Shown here one piece after another: positions 9,795-20,298 of a stretch of 64,000 nucleotides of DNA. Location: the NCBI GenBank assembly GCA_028703945.1, contig JAQVLW010000004.1, positions 1-64,000 of the forward strand, read 5' to 3'. The position numbers and the translations under genes were made by a program. Under the pieces are notes generated by a model. It made no database searches. It was given only the letters and a program-made list of their open reading frames with translations, and was not told where the DNA came from. Position 1 is the first letter of the stretch; every line of letters starts with the position of its first letter. The DNA comes from Aliarcobacter sp. (GTDB lineage Bacteria > Campylobacterota > Campylobacteria > Campylobacterales > Arcobacteraceae).

Positions 9795-10982
9795 ATGGCT
9801 TATACAAAAGAAGAATTCAAACAATTAGTAGATGATATTCAATCACAATCATGGTATAAAAATCCAATTGGATTTGGTATTGCAAAAGTAGATAGAGGAC
9901 AAATTAACAAAGATAAAATATTACAAGCAACTTTCCCTTTAATAAATTGGAATGAAAATTTTGGAAGTGCAGCTGTATTATTAAACGCATTAAAAGTAGC
10001 TGGAGTTGATGTTGATACTTCAAAATCTGAGTTAGTATGCAAAATCTCTGATGAGTTTTTAACTTCTTGTATTGAAGCTTTTAGACCATTTATTCCTGAA
10101 GCAAAAGGTGATGCACATAAAAATGTTCAAGTTATCTCAACACTTGCTTCACTTCCTATAGATTCAGGATTAAGCGCTGATGATTATAGAGTTGTATTTA
10201 TTTTTGAAGATGTTACACCTGAAAGTACTGAAGCTGTATATTTAAAATTATATGCACTTTCAACAGGAAAAGCAGCTTTAAGAAGTTTAAATTTAACAGG
10301 TGCTTTTGGAAAATTACACAATTGTGCTTGGGTTGGAAATCAACCAATTGAACTTGACTGGTTAAGAGCAAACGAAATCGTATTAAAACTTTCAGGAAAA
10401 TATCCAAATATTGATATGGTTGATAAATTCCCAAGATTTTTACAACACATAATCCCAGCTGATAATACAAGAATCCTAGAAACTTCAAAAGTTAGAATGG
10501 GAGCACAACTTGCCGCTGGAACTACTGTAATGCCAGGAGCTGCTTATGTTAACTTTAATGCTGGAACTTTAGGGGCTGTTATGGTTGAAGGAAGAATTTC
10601 TTCAAGTGCAGTTGTTGGAGCTGGGAGCGATGTTGGTGGTGGAGCTTCAATTCTTGGAGTTCTTTCAGGAACAGATGGTGTTCCTGTTTCTATTGGAGAA
10701 AATACACTATTAGGTGCAAACTCTTGTACGGGAACTGCAATTGGTGATGGTTGTATTTTAGATGCTGGTGTTACAATCTTACCAGGAACTAAAATTGCGT
10801 TATCAGAAAAAGCAGTTGCCGCATTAAAAGAGATTAATCCAACTAAAGAGATTACAACAGTTATGAAAGGAAGTGATTTCCAAGGAGTAAATGGTGTTCA
10901 CTTTAGAGTTAACTCTTCTAATGGTCAAACTATTGCTATGAGAAGTACAAGAGAAGTTAAATTAAACGCTGATTTACACTAA
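9795..10982 (+). CDS. dapD: Tetrahydrodipicolinate N-succinyltransferase
   Basis: Left-handed beta-helix hexapeptide repeats (PGAAYVNFNAGTLGAVMVEGRISSSAVVG). Confidence 0.92.
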   Translation: MAYTKEEFKQLVDDIQSQSWYKNPIGFGIAKVDRGQINKDKILQATFPLINWNENFGSAAVLLNALKVAGVDVDTSKSELVCKISDEFLTSCIEAFRPFIPEAKGDAHKNVQVISTLASLPIDSGLSADDYRVVFIFEDVTPESTEAVYLKLYALSTGKAALRSLNLTGAFGKLHNCAWVGNQPIELDWLRANEIVLKLSGKYPNIDMVDKFPRFLQHIIPADNTRILETSKVRMGAQLAAGTTVMPGAAYVNFNAGTLGAVMVEGRISSSAVVGAGSDVGGGASILGVLSGTDGVPVSIGENTLLGANSCTGTAIGDGCILDAGVTILPGTKIALSEKAVAALKEINPTKEITTVMKGSDFQGVNGVHFRVNSSNGQTIAMRSTREVKLNADLH

Positions 10983-11005
10983 TTTTATCTTTAAATAGTT
11001 TTTAT

Positions 11006-11038
11006 AAGGGCAAGAAGTTTTCTTCTTGCCCTTTTTTA
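11006..11038 (+). terminator. Rho-independent terminator after dapD
   Basis: aagggcaagaag-tttt-cttcttgccctttttt. Confidence 0.9.
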
Positions 11039-11122
11039 TTTTAACTCTAATCAACATATAACCACATATATCGTATAATCCCAACCTTAAACAAATACAA
11101 AACACAATAATAAAAGAGAAAC

Positions 11123-12952
11123 ATGATAGAACTTTCAAATGTATCAAAAAGCTATGGACCAAATGAGCTTTTTAGTGAACTAAATTTAAGACTAAATTCT
11201 GGTAATAAAATAGGTTTAGTTGGGCGAAATGGTAGTGGTAAATCTACTCTTTTCAAGTTAATTCTTAATGAAGAACAAGCCGATGGTGGCGAGGTTATGA
11301 TTCCAAGAAATTACAAAATTGGAGCATTAAAACAATATTTTGATTTTACTGAAAAAACTTTAATAGATGAAACAGCACTAGCACTTGCTGAAGACGATAA
11401 ATTTAGTCTTTACAAAGTTGAAAAAATATTATTTGGTCTTGGTTTTTCTCAAGACGATTTAGAAAAAGAGCCAAAATCGTTTTCTGGTGGTTATCAAATT
11501 AGAATAAATCTTGCGAAACTTCTATTAACTGAACCAAATATGTTACTTCTTGATGAGCCAACAAACTACTTAGATATTTTATCTATTAGATGGTTAAAAG
11601 CATTTCTTAAAAACTTTGATGGTGAAGTAATACTTATTACCCATGATAGAGATTTTATGGATAGTGTTTGTACACATACAATGGGAATTATTAGAAGAAA
11701 TGCTTATATGATAGCGGGTGGAACAGAGAAATTTTACGAACAATTAGCAAGTAATGAAGAACATCATGAAAAACAAAAACTAGCTCAAGATAAAAAAATA
11801 AAAGAGCTTGAAGAGTTTATTGCAAAAAATAAAGCTAGAGCTTCAACTGCTGCACTTGCTCAATCAAAAGTGAAAATTCTAGAAAAAATGGATGTTTTAG
11901 AAGATATAGGATATGACACAACTTTAAAATTTGATTTTAATTTCAAAGATACAGCAGCTAAATTTTTACTTGAAGTAAAAGATGTAAGTTTTGGATACTC
12001 AAAAGATAATATTTTATTTAAAGATATTTCATTTGCTCTTCAAAAGGGTGAGACATTAGGAATCATCGGAAAAAATGGTAAAGGGAAATCAACACTATTA
12101 AATGTAATTTCAAATGAATTAAAAGCATTAAGTGGAACTATTGATTATCATGGAAGTACTGTTTTTGGACACTTTGGTCAAACAAATATTTCGCACTTAA
12201 ACAAAAATAGTACAATTATGGATGAAATTCATTCAACAAATACAAAATTACCTGAATCAGTGATTAGAAGTATTTGCGGTTTAATGATGTTCTCTGGTGA
12301 TAATGCTAAAAAGAAAATTTCTTTATTATCAGGTGGGGAAAAAAGTAGGGTAATGTTAGGAAAAATTATTGCAAAAGATGTAAATTTATTATTCCTAGAT
12401 GAGCCTACGAATCACCTTGATATGGATTCTATTGTAGCTTTAACTAAAGCTATAAAAGCATTTGAGGGTTCAAGTATAATCGTAACACATAGTGAAGAAT
12501 TATTAAGAGAAGTTTGTGATAGATTAATTGTATTTGCAAATGACGAAGCAATTTGTTTTGATGGAACTTATGATGAGTTTTTAGAAAAAATTGGTTGGGA
12601 TGATGATGTTGTTGAAGTAAAAAAAGAAAAAAATGTTAAAGTAAATAAAAAAGAGAGTAAAAAGCTTAGAGCTTTAATTGTTGCTGAAAAATCTAAAGCA
12701 ACATCACCACTAAAAAAAGATGTTGAAAAGTTAGAAGCTGAAATTTCAAAGCTTGAAGAGGCTTTAGACCATGAACAAAATGAACTCACAATTGCTACAA
12801 ATAAAGGCGATAATAATAAAACTATTGAACTTTTAAGAAATATCAATAAATATGAAAAAGATATTGAAGTAAAATTTTCAGCACTTGAAATATCGCAAAC
12901 AAAATTAGATGATATGAATAAAGAGTTCGAAAAAAGAATGAACGAAGTTTAA
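11123..12952 (+). CDS. ABC-F family ATP-binding protein
   Basis: Two ABC ATPase domains (GRNGSGKST, LSGGEKSR, LLFLDEPTNHLD), no TM domain, charged C-terminal coiled coil. Confidence 0.93.
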   Translation: MIELSNVSKSYGPNELFSELNLRLNSGNKIGLVGRNGSGKSTLFKLILNEEQADGGEVMIPRNYKIGALKQYFDFTEKTLIDETALALAEDDKFSLYKVEKILFGLGFSQDDLEKEPKSFSGGYQIRINLAKLLLTEPNMLLLDEPTNYLDILSIRWLKAFLKNFDGEVILITHDRDFMDSVCTHTMGIIRRNAYMIAGGTEKFYEQLASNEEHHEKQKLAQDKKIKELEEFIAKNKARASTAALAQSKVKILEKMDVLEDIGYDTTLKFDFNFKDTAAKFLLEVKDVSFGYSKDNILFKDISFALQKGETLGIIGKNGKGKSTLLNVISNELKALSGTIDYHGSTVFGHFGQTNISHLNKNSTIMDEIHSTNTKLPESVIRSICGLMMFSGDNAKKKISLLSGGEKSRVMLGKIIAKDVNLLFLDEPTNHLDMDSIVALTKAIKAFEGSSIIVTHSEELLREVCDRLIVFANDEAICFDGTYDEFLEKIGWDDDVVEVKKEKNVKVNKKESKKLRALIVAEKSKATSPLKKDVEKLEAEISKLEEALDHEQNELTIATNKGDNNKTIELLRNINKYEKDIEVKFSALEISQTKLDDMNKEFEKRMNEV

Positions 12953-12962
12953 TCTAGTAGTT

Positions 12963-13841
12963 TTAAGCTAGTAATAGCTTAAAACTTTTAGGTGTAAATA
13001 GTTTAAGAGTTTCACTTTTTTGTGATTTTAACTCATTTGAAAATCCATTTTTACTAAATATTACAAAAATATCTACATTTAAATCTATTGATTTACAATC
13101 TTCTTTTAGTCTATTTAATTCATTTTTCTTTAGTTTTGAATTTATATATTTACAACTTCCTGCGATGATTTTTCCAGAAGTTGTTTTTGCAACTAAATCT
13201 ATTTCGATTTTTTCATCCCAATATTTACCAAATTGCTTAACAGGATCTTCTATGAAGGTATCTCTTACAAACTCCATTGATAACTCTTCAAAAATAAAAC
13301 TGCCAAATTCAGCCTCTTTATTTTCATAAAGTTCGTAAAATTCTTTGTAGTTTTTCTCTTTTATTCCTTTATAAATAGGAGAAACAAAAGCAAACCAGAA
13401 TCTTAAAAAAGGTGTTGTAAAAAGAAGTTTTTTAGATATTTTATCATCTCCTCTTTTTTTTGCTAAGTGGTGTTGAGAAGATTCTATTTCAATAATTCCT
13501 CTCTCTGTTAGTTTTTCAACACATTTCATTCCCTCTTCAAAGCTTACAAATGCTCTTTTAAAAGATGAGTTTGTTCTTCTATCTCCTTGTGCAATTCCTG
13601 TTAAAATGGCATGGTCAACTTTGTATCCACCACTTATAGTATTGATTTCATATCTAAGATTTGTATATTCATCTAAAATATGTTTTTCTATTAGTTCAAT
13701 TAATGGTTTTGTAGTATCTATTTTTATATTTAATCCACCAAATACTATAAAGTATTTAACTGCTGTTTCCATATCTGTGATTTTGTTTTCTTGGCAAAAA
13801 ATTCTAAATTGATTTTTTGTTGATTGGTCTATTAAAATAAT
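12963..13841 (-). CDS. Stand-alone DUF234-like protein; probable N-terminal extension from an ATT codon at 13839-13841
   Basis: Listed ORF starts at 13772. The same frame continues upstream as IILIDQSTKNQFRIFCQENKITD|METAVKYFIVFGGLN with no ATG/GTG/TTG; AGGA lies 6 nt before ATT. C-terminal DUF234-like FGKYWDEKIEIDLVAKTTSGKIIAGSCKY. Confidence 0.7.
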   Translation of the reverse strand: MILIDQSTKNQFRIFCQENKITDMETAVKYFIVFGGLNIKIDTTKPLIELIEKHILDEYTNLRYEINTISGGYKVDHAILTGIAQGDRRTNSSFKRAFVSFEEGMKCVEKLTERGIIEIESSQHHLAKKRGDDKISKKLLFTTPFLRFWFAFVSPIYKGIKEKNYKEFYELYENKEAEFGSFIFEELSMEFVRDTFIEDPVKQFGKYWDEKIEIDLVAKTTSGKIIAGSCKYINSKLKKNELNRLKEDCKSIDLNVDIFVIFSKNGFSNELKSQKSETLKLFTPKSFKLLLA

Positions 13842-13850
13842 GGTAAATCC

Positions 13851-14303
13851 TTAATTTTTATTATATTTTTGCAAAAAATTGTTTAGTGAATTTGCAAACT
13901 GTTGAGCATCTTTTTGAGAAAAAGCAGCTGGTCCTTTTGTGATTTCTCCACTATCTCTTATTTCTTGCATAAGATTTCTAATTGCTAAATACTGTTTAAT
14001 ATTATCTTGCGTGTACATAGCACCTCTATGATCAATTGCATGGGCATTTCTTTCTATTGTTCTATTTGCAAGTGGAATATCAGCCGTAATTACTAAATCA
14101 TTTTCCTCTAACATTTCAACAATTCTATCATCAGCTTCATCAGCACCTAAGTCTACAATTATATATTGTATATGATTAGAATCACCTATATTTATTTTTT
14201 TATTTGCAATTACAATGGTATCCAATTTTTGTTTTTCAATAGCTCTTAAAATTATAGGTTTTAATAAATTTGGGAAGGCATCCCCATCAATAAAAAGTCT
14301 CAT
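13851..14303 (-). CDS. DUF188 / YaiI-YqxD family protein
   Basis: FIDGDAFPNLLKPII, DLGADEADDRIVEML, ITADIPLANR. Confidence 0.9.
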   Translation of the reverse strand: MRLFIDGDAFPNLLKPIILRAIEKQKLDTIVIANKKINIGDSNHIQYIIVDLGADEADDRIVEMLEENDLVITADIPLANRTIERNAHAIDHRGAMYTQDNIKQYLAIRNLMQEIRDSGEITKGPAAFSQKDAQQFANSLNNFLQKYNKN

Positions 14304-15646
14304 ATTTTAAACAAATCTTTTGGATCAATATGAGCTGAGTCTTTTGTTGCTTGGAACATTAAACTTTCATCAACTCGTCCAACTACATAACCTTGTTTTA
14401 TCCATTTTCCAACAACTAAAGTAGGTGAAATTTCATCTAAATGAGAATAAATTGTATGAAGTCCACCTTCATGCTGAATAATAACTACATTGGCCAACAT
14501 TCCAGCATTTTTTTTAGCATAAACTACTTTTCCATTTAAAACAGAAACAACCTTTGCCTTTGGTTCATCACTTTTTAAAACTATTGACTCATTAAATAAT
14601 TTTATTTTATAAACAGGGTCATAATAAGTTCCAAAGTTTTTCACAATTTTAAATGATTTTAAAGGAGCAATAGTTTTTTCACCTTTATATTTTATTATTT
14701 GAATACCATCAGTTGAAGAACCTATTTTTTTAACATCAAGATTTAGATTTTTTGCATATCTTTGGTTTCTAACATCAGCTGTTTGTACTACATCATCATC
14801 TAAAGGTTGAGGAGTTGACTCTTCTTCTGTAACTTTTTGATTAGTAGCTTTCTTTTGTGCTAAAAGTTCTTGTAATTTTTTTCTTTTTTCTTCAGCTTCA
14901 TTTTCCGATCTAGCTTGAGCTTTTTTTGACTCTTCTTCCTTTAAAATATTTAATTCAGAAAGAAGATTTTTTAATGATTCTTGCTCTTTTGCAACTTTAT
15001 TTAACTCTTCTTGATAAGATTTATGTTGTTCTTCTAAACTAATAAGAGAACTTGAATGTTTTTCTTTTAAAATTGTTAATTTGTTTTTTGTTTTTTGTCT
15101 ATCTTCAATATAAGAAGCAATTTTTTCTATATCTTTTTGATTATTTTTAGTATTTGTAGATAATGCACTATAATTTGTGTTTAGTTTTGAAACTTTTTCT
15201 TTTGAATATTGTGATAATAAAGTATAGATTTCATTATCAATTAATTCTTGTAAAGTATCTTCCGATGCCAACTTTAGTGCAATAGAAATAGAAAATTCTT
15301 CTATTATCGTATCAACAATTTGTTCTTCATGGCTAGTTTTTTCTCTAATTAATTCAGTAGATTTAGAGTTTAAATCACTTAATTTATATTTTGCATCTTC
15401 TAAAAGTTTTTGATGTTCTGTAATATCTGAATTAATTTGATTTATATCTTTTTCAAGAGTTGTAATATTTGAGTTTTGACTTTCAATTTTTTCTGCTAAT
15501 TCTTTTATTTTTAAATTTGCATTTTCTTTTTTATCATCACTTGAATTAAGTTTTTGAGTATTAGTTTGTATTTTTTTGTCAATATTAGAAGCAGCAAAAA
15601 TAACATTTAATGATAATATTATCAATAAAAAAAATAGTTTAATCAT
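14300..15646 (-). CDS. EnvC-like murein hydrolase activator (coiled coil plus M23/LytM domain)
   Basis: Signal peptide, long coiled coil, HEGGLHTIYSHLDEISPTLVVGKWIKQG; downstream of ftsX. Confidence 0.88.
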   Translation of the reverse strand: MIKLFFLLIILSLNVIFAASNIDKKIQTNTQKLNSSDDKKENANLKIKELAEKIESQNSNITTLEKDINQINSDITEHQKLLEDAKYKLSDLNSKSTELIREKTSHEEQIVDTIIEEFSISIALKLASEDTLQELIDNEIYTLLSQYSKEKVSKLNTNYSALSTNTKNNQKDIEKIASYIEDRQKTKNKLTILKEKHSSSLISLEEQHKSYQEELNKVAKEQESLKNLLSELNILKEEESKKAQARSENEAEEKRKKLQELLAQKKATNQKVTEEESTPQPLDDDVVQTADVRNQRYAKNLNLDVKKIGSSTDGIQIIKYKGEKTIAPLKSFKIVKNFGTYYDPVYKIKLFNESIVLKSDEPKAKVVSVLNGKVVYAKKNAGMLANVVIIQHEGGLHTIYSHLDEISPTLVVGKWIKQGYVVGRVDESLMFQATKDSAHIDPKDLFKI

Positions 15647-16457
15647 TATTTATCTTATATTTTAGTAATACTCCAAATATTGTAAATATAGAAATGCAAA
15701 ATGATAATAAAAATATTTTCATAAGTTCAACAAATATATTTATATCTATATCAACAATTTCGTGTAATTCTAGAGGAAATAATACTGTCATGTTATGAGA
15801 AACATAATATAAAAATCCAGCAGAAATTAAAAATGATAAGAAAGAGCTAATCAAAGCATAATTTAATATTGATGAAGCACTATATAAAATAGAAGCACCA
15901 TGAAGCCTTAAAATGGATATTTTTACACTATGTTCATGGAACCAAAGTTTTATTTGTTTCGCAATAATAATTATTGCAAAAATAGTAATAATAAAAAATA
16001 GGATAAAAGAGACACTATTTAATAAAAGTAATAATAAATATATTTGATTATGATTTTTATAAAAAACTTCGACTTTTTTTACATTTTTATTTTCTAATAA
16101 AGTTTGTTTTATATCTTCAAGTTCACTACTTGTTGGAAATATTTCTAAATAAATTTGATAAAAATTTGGAAGTCTTTGTTTTAAAAGTTCAATTGAAGTA
16201 TCTGATAAAGTTGATTGTATGCTTGAAATAATTTTATCATTTGGTAAATTTTGTATTTTTTCTACTTTTATACCAGCTAATTCTTTAATGGCATTTTTTT
16301 CTAAAGGATTAATTGTAACTATAATAATAGAATAATCCCTTGATATTTTTGATTTATAATTATCAACTACATTATTTATTAGTAAAAACATAGAAAAAGT
16401 AATCAACATTGAAAGTAAAGGAATTAAAAAAGCAAATACATTTTTAAGAAACTTCAT
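15639..16457 (-). CDS. ftsX: Cell division protein FtsX
   Basis: Four TM segments, FtsX-like periplasmic loop, adjacent to ftsE; start at MKFLKN preferred. Confidence 0.85.
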   Translation of the reverse strand: MKFLKNVFAFLIPLLSMLITFSMFLLINNVVDNYKSKISRDYSIIIVTINPLEKNAIKELAGIKVEKIQNLPNDKIISSIQSTLSDTSIELLKQRLPNFYQIYLEIFPTSSELEDIKQTLLENKNVKKVEVFYKNHNQIYLLLLLLNSVSFILFFIITIFAIIIIAKQIKLWFHEHSVKISILRLHGASILYSASSILNYALISSFLSFLISAGFLYYVSHNMTVLFPLELHEIVDIDINIFVELMKIFLLSFCISIFTIFGVLLKYKINND

Positions 16458-17106
16458 AAATAATTCCATCCTCAATTGATAATTGTCTAAATTTAATTCC
16501 TAGATTTTTTGGAACACGGTGAGTTACAACAACAATAGTAATTCCTAATTGTTCATTTGCACCTTTTAATAAATTCCATACAACTTCGGCTGAAAAATCA
16601 TCAAGATTTCCCGTTGGTTCATCTGCTATTATTATTTTTGGATTATGTGCTAATGCACGTGCCACAGCAACTCTTTGTTGTTCACCACCACTTAATTCAT
16701 TTGGATAATAGCCAGCTCTGTGAGCAAGTCTTACATGAGCTAATAATTTGTTAGCTTGGTCTTTAGATATTTCATCCGAATAACCATTTATTTTAAGTGG
16801 AATCATAATATTTTCTTCAATAGTATATTCATTTATTAGTTTATAATCTTGAAAAATAATACCAATATCTTTTCTCAAAATTCTTAATCTTTTCCCTCTT
16901 ATACCAAAAACTTCTTGGTTATCTATTTTAAGACTTCCATGTTTTAAGGGAATATCTCCATAAAATGATTTTAAAAGTGTTGATTTACCACTTCCTGAAT
17001 TTCCACCTATAAAAATAAATTCTTTAGGTTTTATAGAAAAGTTTCCTTTTTTTATAACATATTTATTATCATCGTATGAAAGATAAATATTCTTAGCTTC
17101 TATCAT
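16444..17106 (-). CDS. ftsE: Cell division ATP-binding protein FtsE
   Basis: GNSGSGKSTLLKSFYG, LSGGEQQRVAVARAL, DEPTGNLD. Confidence 0.9.
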   Translation of the reverse strand: MIEAKNIYLSYDDNKYVIKKGNFSIKPKEFIFIGGNSGSGKSTLLKSFYGDIPLKHGSLKIDNQEVFGIRGKRLRILRKDIGIIFQDYKLINEYTIEENIMIPLKINGYSDEISKDQANKLLAHVRLAHRAGYYPNELSGGEQQRVAVARALAHNPKIIIADEPTGNLDDFSAEVVWNLLKGANEQLGITIVVVTHRVPKNLGIKFRQLSIEDGIIYEVS

Positions 17107-18296
17107 CTACTTAAAATCTCTTTTAACTTTTCGTGTGCATTTATATTAGAACTAGTAGGAAGTGGATTTCCTTGATAATAAGAAATATTTCCATCATTCA
17201 CATAAAGATATTTTGTAACTGGTCTATCAAAATTTCCCATTGTTAATTTTATAAGTCCTGAATTTTGAGAGTTTTCAATGATATAAAGTTCTTCTACATG
17301 AATAAAATAATCTTTTTCAATTAATGATTTTGTTGGAATTGTTGTTAAAATATTATTAAAATTTATTTTAAAATCAAAAGAGAAATCAAAATTTAAATTA
17401 ATATTTTCATCAATATTTTGTGCTTCTAAAACCACATCATAAATATTTTTACCTTGTTTTTTCCATCTATCCTCATATTTACTAGATACTGCTAAATCTT
17501 TGTTTATATCAATAGTTATTCTTCCTTTAGGAAGATTCGTTAAAACTTCTGTACAAAAATCAAAATATTTTCTACTATCAGTTCTAAGCTCCAGTGTTCC
17601 ACTAACTTTTAAAACTCTTAATGCTTCATTTACAAACTCATTTGAATAAATTCTTCTATGTGGTTTTTTGTCCCAAGGAACAGGAAAATGTACAAATATT
17701 TTTCCTACTTTATTTGATTCAATAAATTCCATAAAAAGTCTTGCATCATAATTTACAACTAATACATTTGTAATATCCTGAAGCTCAAGTTGTTTTAGAA
17801 GTTGTTCAATAGAAGGATAGTGAATTTCAAGACCAATAAATTGAATATTTGGATTTGTTTTTGCTTGATGTAAAAGATGTCTTCCACTTCCAAAACCAAT
17901 CTCAATTTGAATTTCTTTATCAGTGTTAAAATCATCAACAAAATAGTTAATATCTTTTAGATACTCATTTTTTGCCTCTTCTTTTACTTTTAAGTTATGT
18001 GTATTTGAAAATAATACCTTTGCATTATTCAAATCTACATATGCATTTAAAGCATTTTTTACTAATGTAACAGGAGATAATCTTGTAACTTTATCAGCTT
18101 TAATCATTAAATCATCATTTTTCGGTTTTAGTGATAATAAAAATTCTTTATTTTCATTTTCTAATGCAATTCTATATTCGATTTTTCTAGTTTTTTGTGT
18201 AAAATTGTGAGATTTTGCAATAAACTTAAATTCTACTCCATCCTTTTGTGATGGAGTAGTTATTAATTCTTTTTTTTGAAATACTATATGTGGCAT
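17103..18296 (-). CDS. trmB: tRNA (guanine-N7-)-methyltransferase TrmB, long epsilonproteobacterial form
   Basis: IEIGFGSGRHLLHQA, HFPVPWDKKPHRRIYSNEFVNE. Confidence 0.9.
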   Translation of the reverse strand: MPHIVFQKKELITTPSQKDGVEFKFIAKSHNFTQKTRKIEYRIALENENKEFLLSLKPKNDDLMIKADKVTRLSPVTLVKNALNAYVDLNNAKVLFSNTHNLKVKEEAKNEYLKDINYFVDDFNTDKEIQIEIGFGSGRHLLHQAKTNPNIQFIGLEIHYPSIEQLLKQLELQDITNVLVVNYDARLFMEFIESNKVGKIFVHFPVPWDKKPHRRIYSNEFVNEALRVLKVSGTLELRTDSRKYFDFCTEVLTNLPKGRITIDINKDLAVSSKYEDRWKKQGKNIYDVVLEAQNIDENINLNFDFSFDFKINFNNILTTIPTKSLIEKDYFIHVEELYIIENSQNSGLIKLTMGNFDRPVTKYLYVNDGNISYYQGNPLPTSSNINAHEKLKEILSR

Positions 18297-19345
18297 TTAT
18301 CTTCTTGATTATAATAATTTTGGTTTAGTTTAATTTTTGCTAAATTTGAAGTTGGATTAGAAAGTAAATTAAAACTCATACCTTGTACAGAGTTTGAAGA
18401 ATTTTCCAGACCATCTTTATCTATTACGATTATTTTATAATAATAAGCTTTTCCACTATCTTCAGTAGTATCCGTATATTCTAAAGTATCTGCATTAACT
18501 TCTTTTATTTTTGAATAACCTAAAGCACTAAATGAACTTCTATATATTGCATATTTTACAACGTCACTTGTACTAGATGCATTCCAACTTATAGTTATTC
18601 TTTTAGCTTGATTATTTGTTGTTTTGATATTACTAACATTAGCTGGTAAAGGTTTTGTTTTCCCTACAACCACTTTAGTAGGAGCTGCTTCTACATCATC
18701 ATAACTAAATGCTTTAATTCTATATTTATAACTAGTATTATCATCTAATCCTGTATCTAAATATTCAACTTGAAGTCTTTCTTTTATTGTTTTTAAAAGT
18801 ATCCATTCATTTAAAAAGGTATTATACTTTTCAATTCTATAATAACCAACTCTTGTATCTGTATGTGGTCTCCAAATTAACTTTATACTTTTTGGTAAAT
18901 TCGAGATTGCTTGCATAAATTCAACAGGAGTGATTCTTGGAAGAGTTTGAATGATATATGCATCAGTTGTTTTTGATTCAATTCCATCATCCGTTATTGA
19001 AGATATTTGATACGCATATCTTGTTTTGGGTTCTAAGCCTTTATCAACATAATGAGTTGCGTATTTATTATCCATTGTTTTTATAAGTTTTAACTCATTT
19101 GAACCTTTATCTAATTCTGTTCTGTAAAAATTATAACCTACAACTCTTGAATCATTTACTTTTTCCCATTCAAATCCAATATTTGCCATATCAGGAATAG
19201 ATTTAATAGAATTGTAACTTACAACTTCAATAGAATTATCTACCTTTGGTTTTGTTGGAGCATTGAAGTTATCAATGATATTTGTACAACCACTAAATAA
19301 AAGTATTAAAGTTGCTAACGATGTTGTTTTCATTAAGTTTGTCAT
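18284..19345 (-). CDS. Lipoprotein with tandem fibronectin type III domains
   Basis: Lipobox LLFSGC; repeated FN3-like W...D..V..Y.IYR / DTGLDDNTSYKYRI motifs. Confidence 0.82.
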   Translation of the reverse strand: MTNLMKTTSLATLILLFSGCTNIIDNFNAPTKPKVDNSIEVVSYNSIKSIPDMANIGFEWEKVNDSRVVGYNFYRTELDKGSNELKLIKTMDNKYATHYVDKGLEPKTRYAYQISSITDDGIESKTTDAYIIQTLPRITPVEFMQAISNLPKSIKLIWRPHTDTRVGYYRIEKYNTFLNEWILLKTIKERLQVEYLDTGLDDNTSYKYRIKAFSYDDVEAAPTKVVVGKTKPLPANVSNIKTTNNQAKRITISWNASSTSDVVKYAIYRSSFSALGYSKIKEVNADTLEYTDTTEDSGKAYYYKIIVIDKDGLENSSNSVQGMSFNLLSNPTSNLAKIKLNQNYYNQEDKCHI

Positions 19346-20297
19346 TTATATTCTCCTCTTTAAAATTAATATTTAGGAATTCATCCATATCATTTGGTAA
19401 ATTTGCTTTGAAACTCATTTGCTTATTTGTGATTGGATGAGTTAAATAAAGATAATAAGCATGCAAATAAAATCTATTTATTTTATTTAATTCGCCCTTA
19501 AAACCATATAAATTATCCCCTAAAATATGCCTATTTATCGAACTCAAGTGAACTCTAATTTGATGAGTTCTTCCTGTAAATAATTTAGCAGCTATTAATT
19601 CATAATTTTCTTTATCACTTAATACAATCTTATTAAATGCTGATTTTGCAAATCTTCCATTTTGTTCAATTGACATTTTTAATCTATTATTTGAATTTCT
19701 TGCTATTGGTTTATCTATTATAATATTATCTTTTAATGGCATATCAATTATTGCTAAATAGTATCTTCCCATAGTTTTATCTTCTAATTGTTTTGATAAT
19801 CCTACATGGGCTTGATTTGTTTTTGCAACAACCATTACACCACTTGTTCCTTTATCAATTCTATGTACGATACCATGTCTTTCTTCGCCACTCAATGTTG
19901 ATAATGATATATTATTTAATTTTAGCCAATCAACTAAAGTCGCATCCTTGACACTTGGTGCATCATGAACAGTTAAGTTGTAAGGTTTATTTATAACTAA
20001 AATATCATTATCTTCAAAAATAATTTGTACATTTTTATCTTTTAAAGACTCTTTTACAAAATTCTCATCTTTTTTAGGATTCAATTCAGATTCTGGAAAA
20101 TGAACATCAATATTTTGATTTTCCTTTAATTTAAGACCAGTTTTACTTACAATTTTCCCATCTACTCTTACAAATTCTTTTTTTATTAATTGTTCGATTT
20201 GATTTCTTGAAGCATCAATTTTTGATGCTAGAAATTTATCAAGTCGATTTGTTTCAGAAACAATAAAATTTTTATCCATATTTAGATACTCTTTCAC
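19293..20297 (-). CDS. RluA/RluD-family pseudouridine synthase
   Basis: S4 domain, HGIVHRIDKGTSGVMVVAKT, FTGRTHQIRVHL. Confidence 0.93.
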   Translation of the reverse strand: MKEYLNMDKNFIVSETNRLDKFLASKIDASRNQIEQLIKKEFVRVDGKIVSKTGLKLKENQNIDVHFPESELNPKKDENFVKESLKDKNVQIIFEDNDILVINKPYNLTVHDAPSVKDATLVDWLKLNNISLSTLSGEERHGIVHRIDKGTSGVMVVAKTNQAHVGLSKQLEDKTMGRYYLAIIDMPLKDNIIIDKPIARNSNNRLKMSIEQNGRFAKSAFNKIVLSDKENYELIAAKLFTGRTHQIRVHLSSINRHILGDNLYGFKGELNKINRFYLHAYYLYLTHPITNKQMSFKANLPNDMDEFLNINFKEENINDKLNENNIVSNFNTFI

Positions 20298-20298
20298 T

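Noticed and set aside
12568-12846. Antisense 92-aa ORF within the ABC-F gene
   Set aside because: Ser/Phe-rich reverse translation of a Lys/Glu-rich coiled coil; not a real gene.
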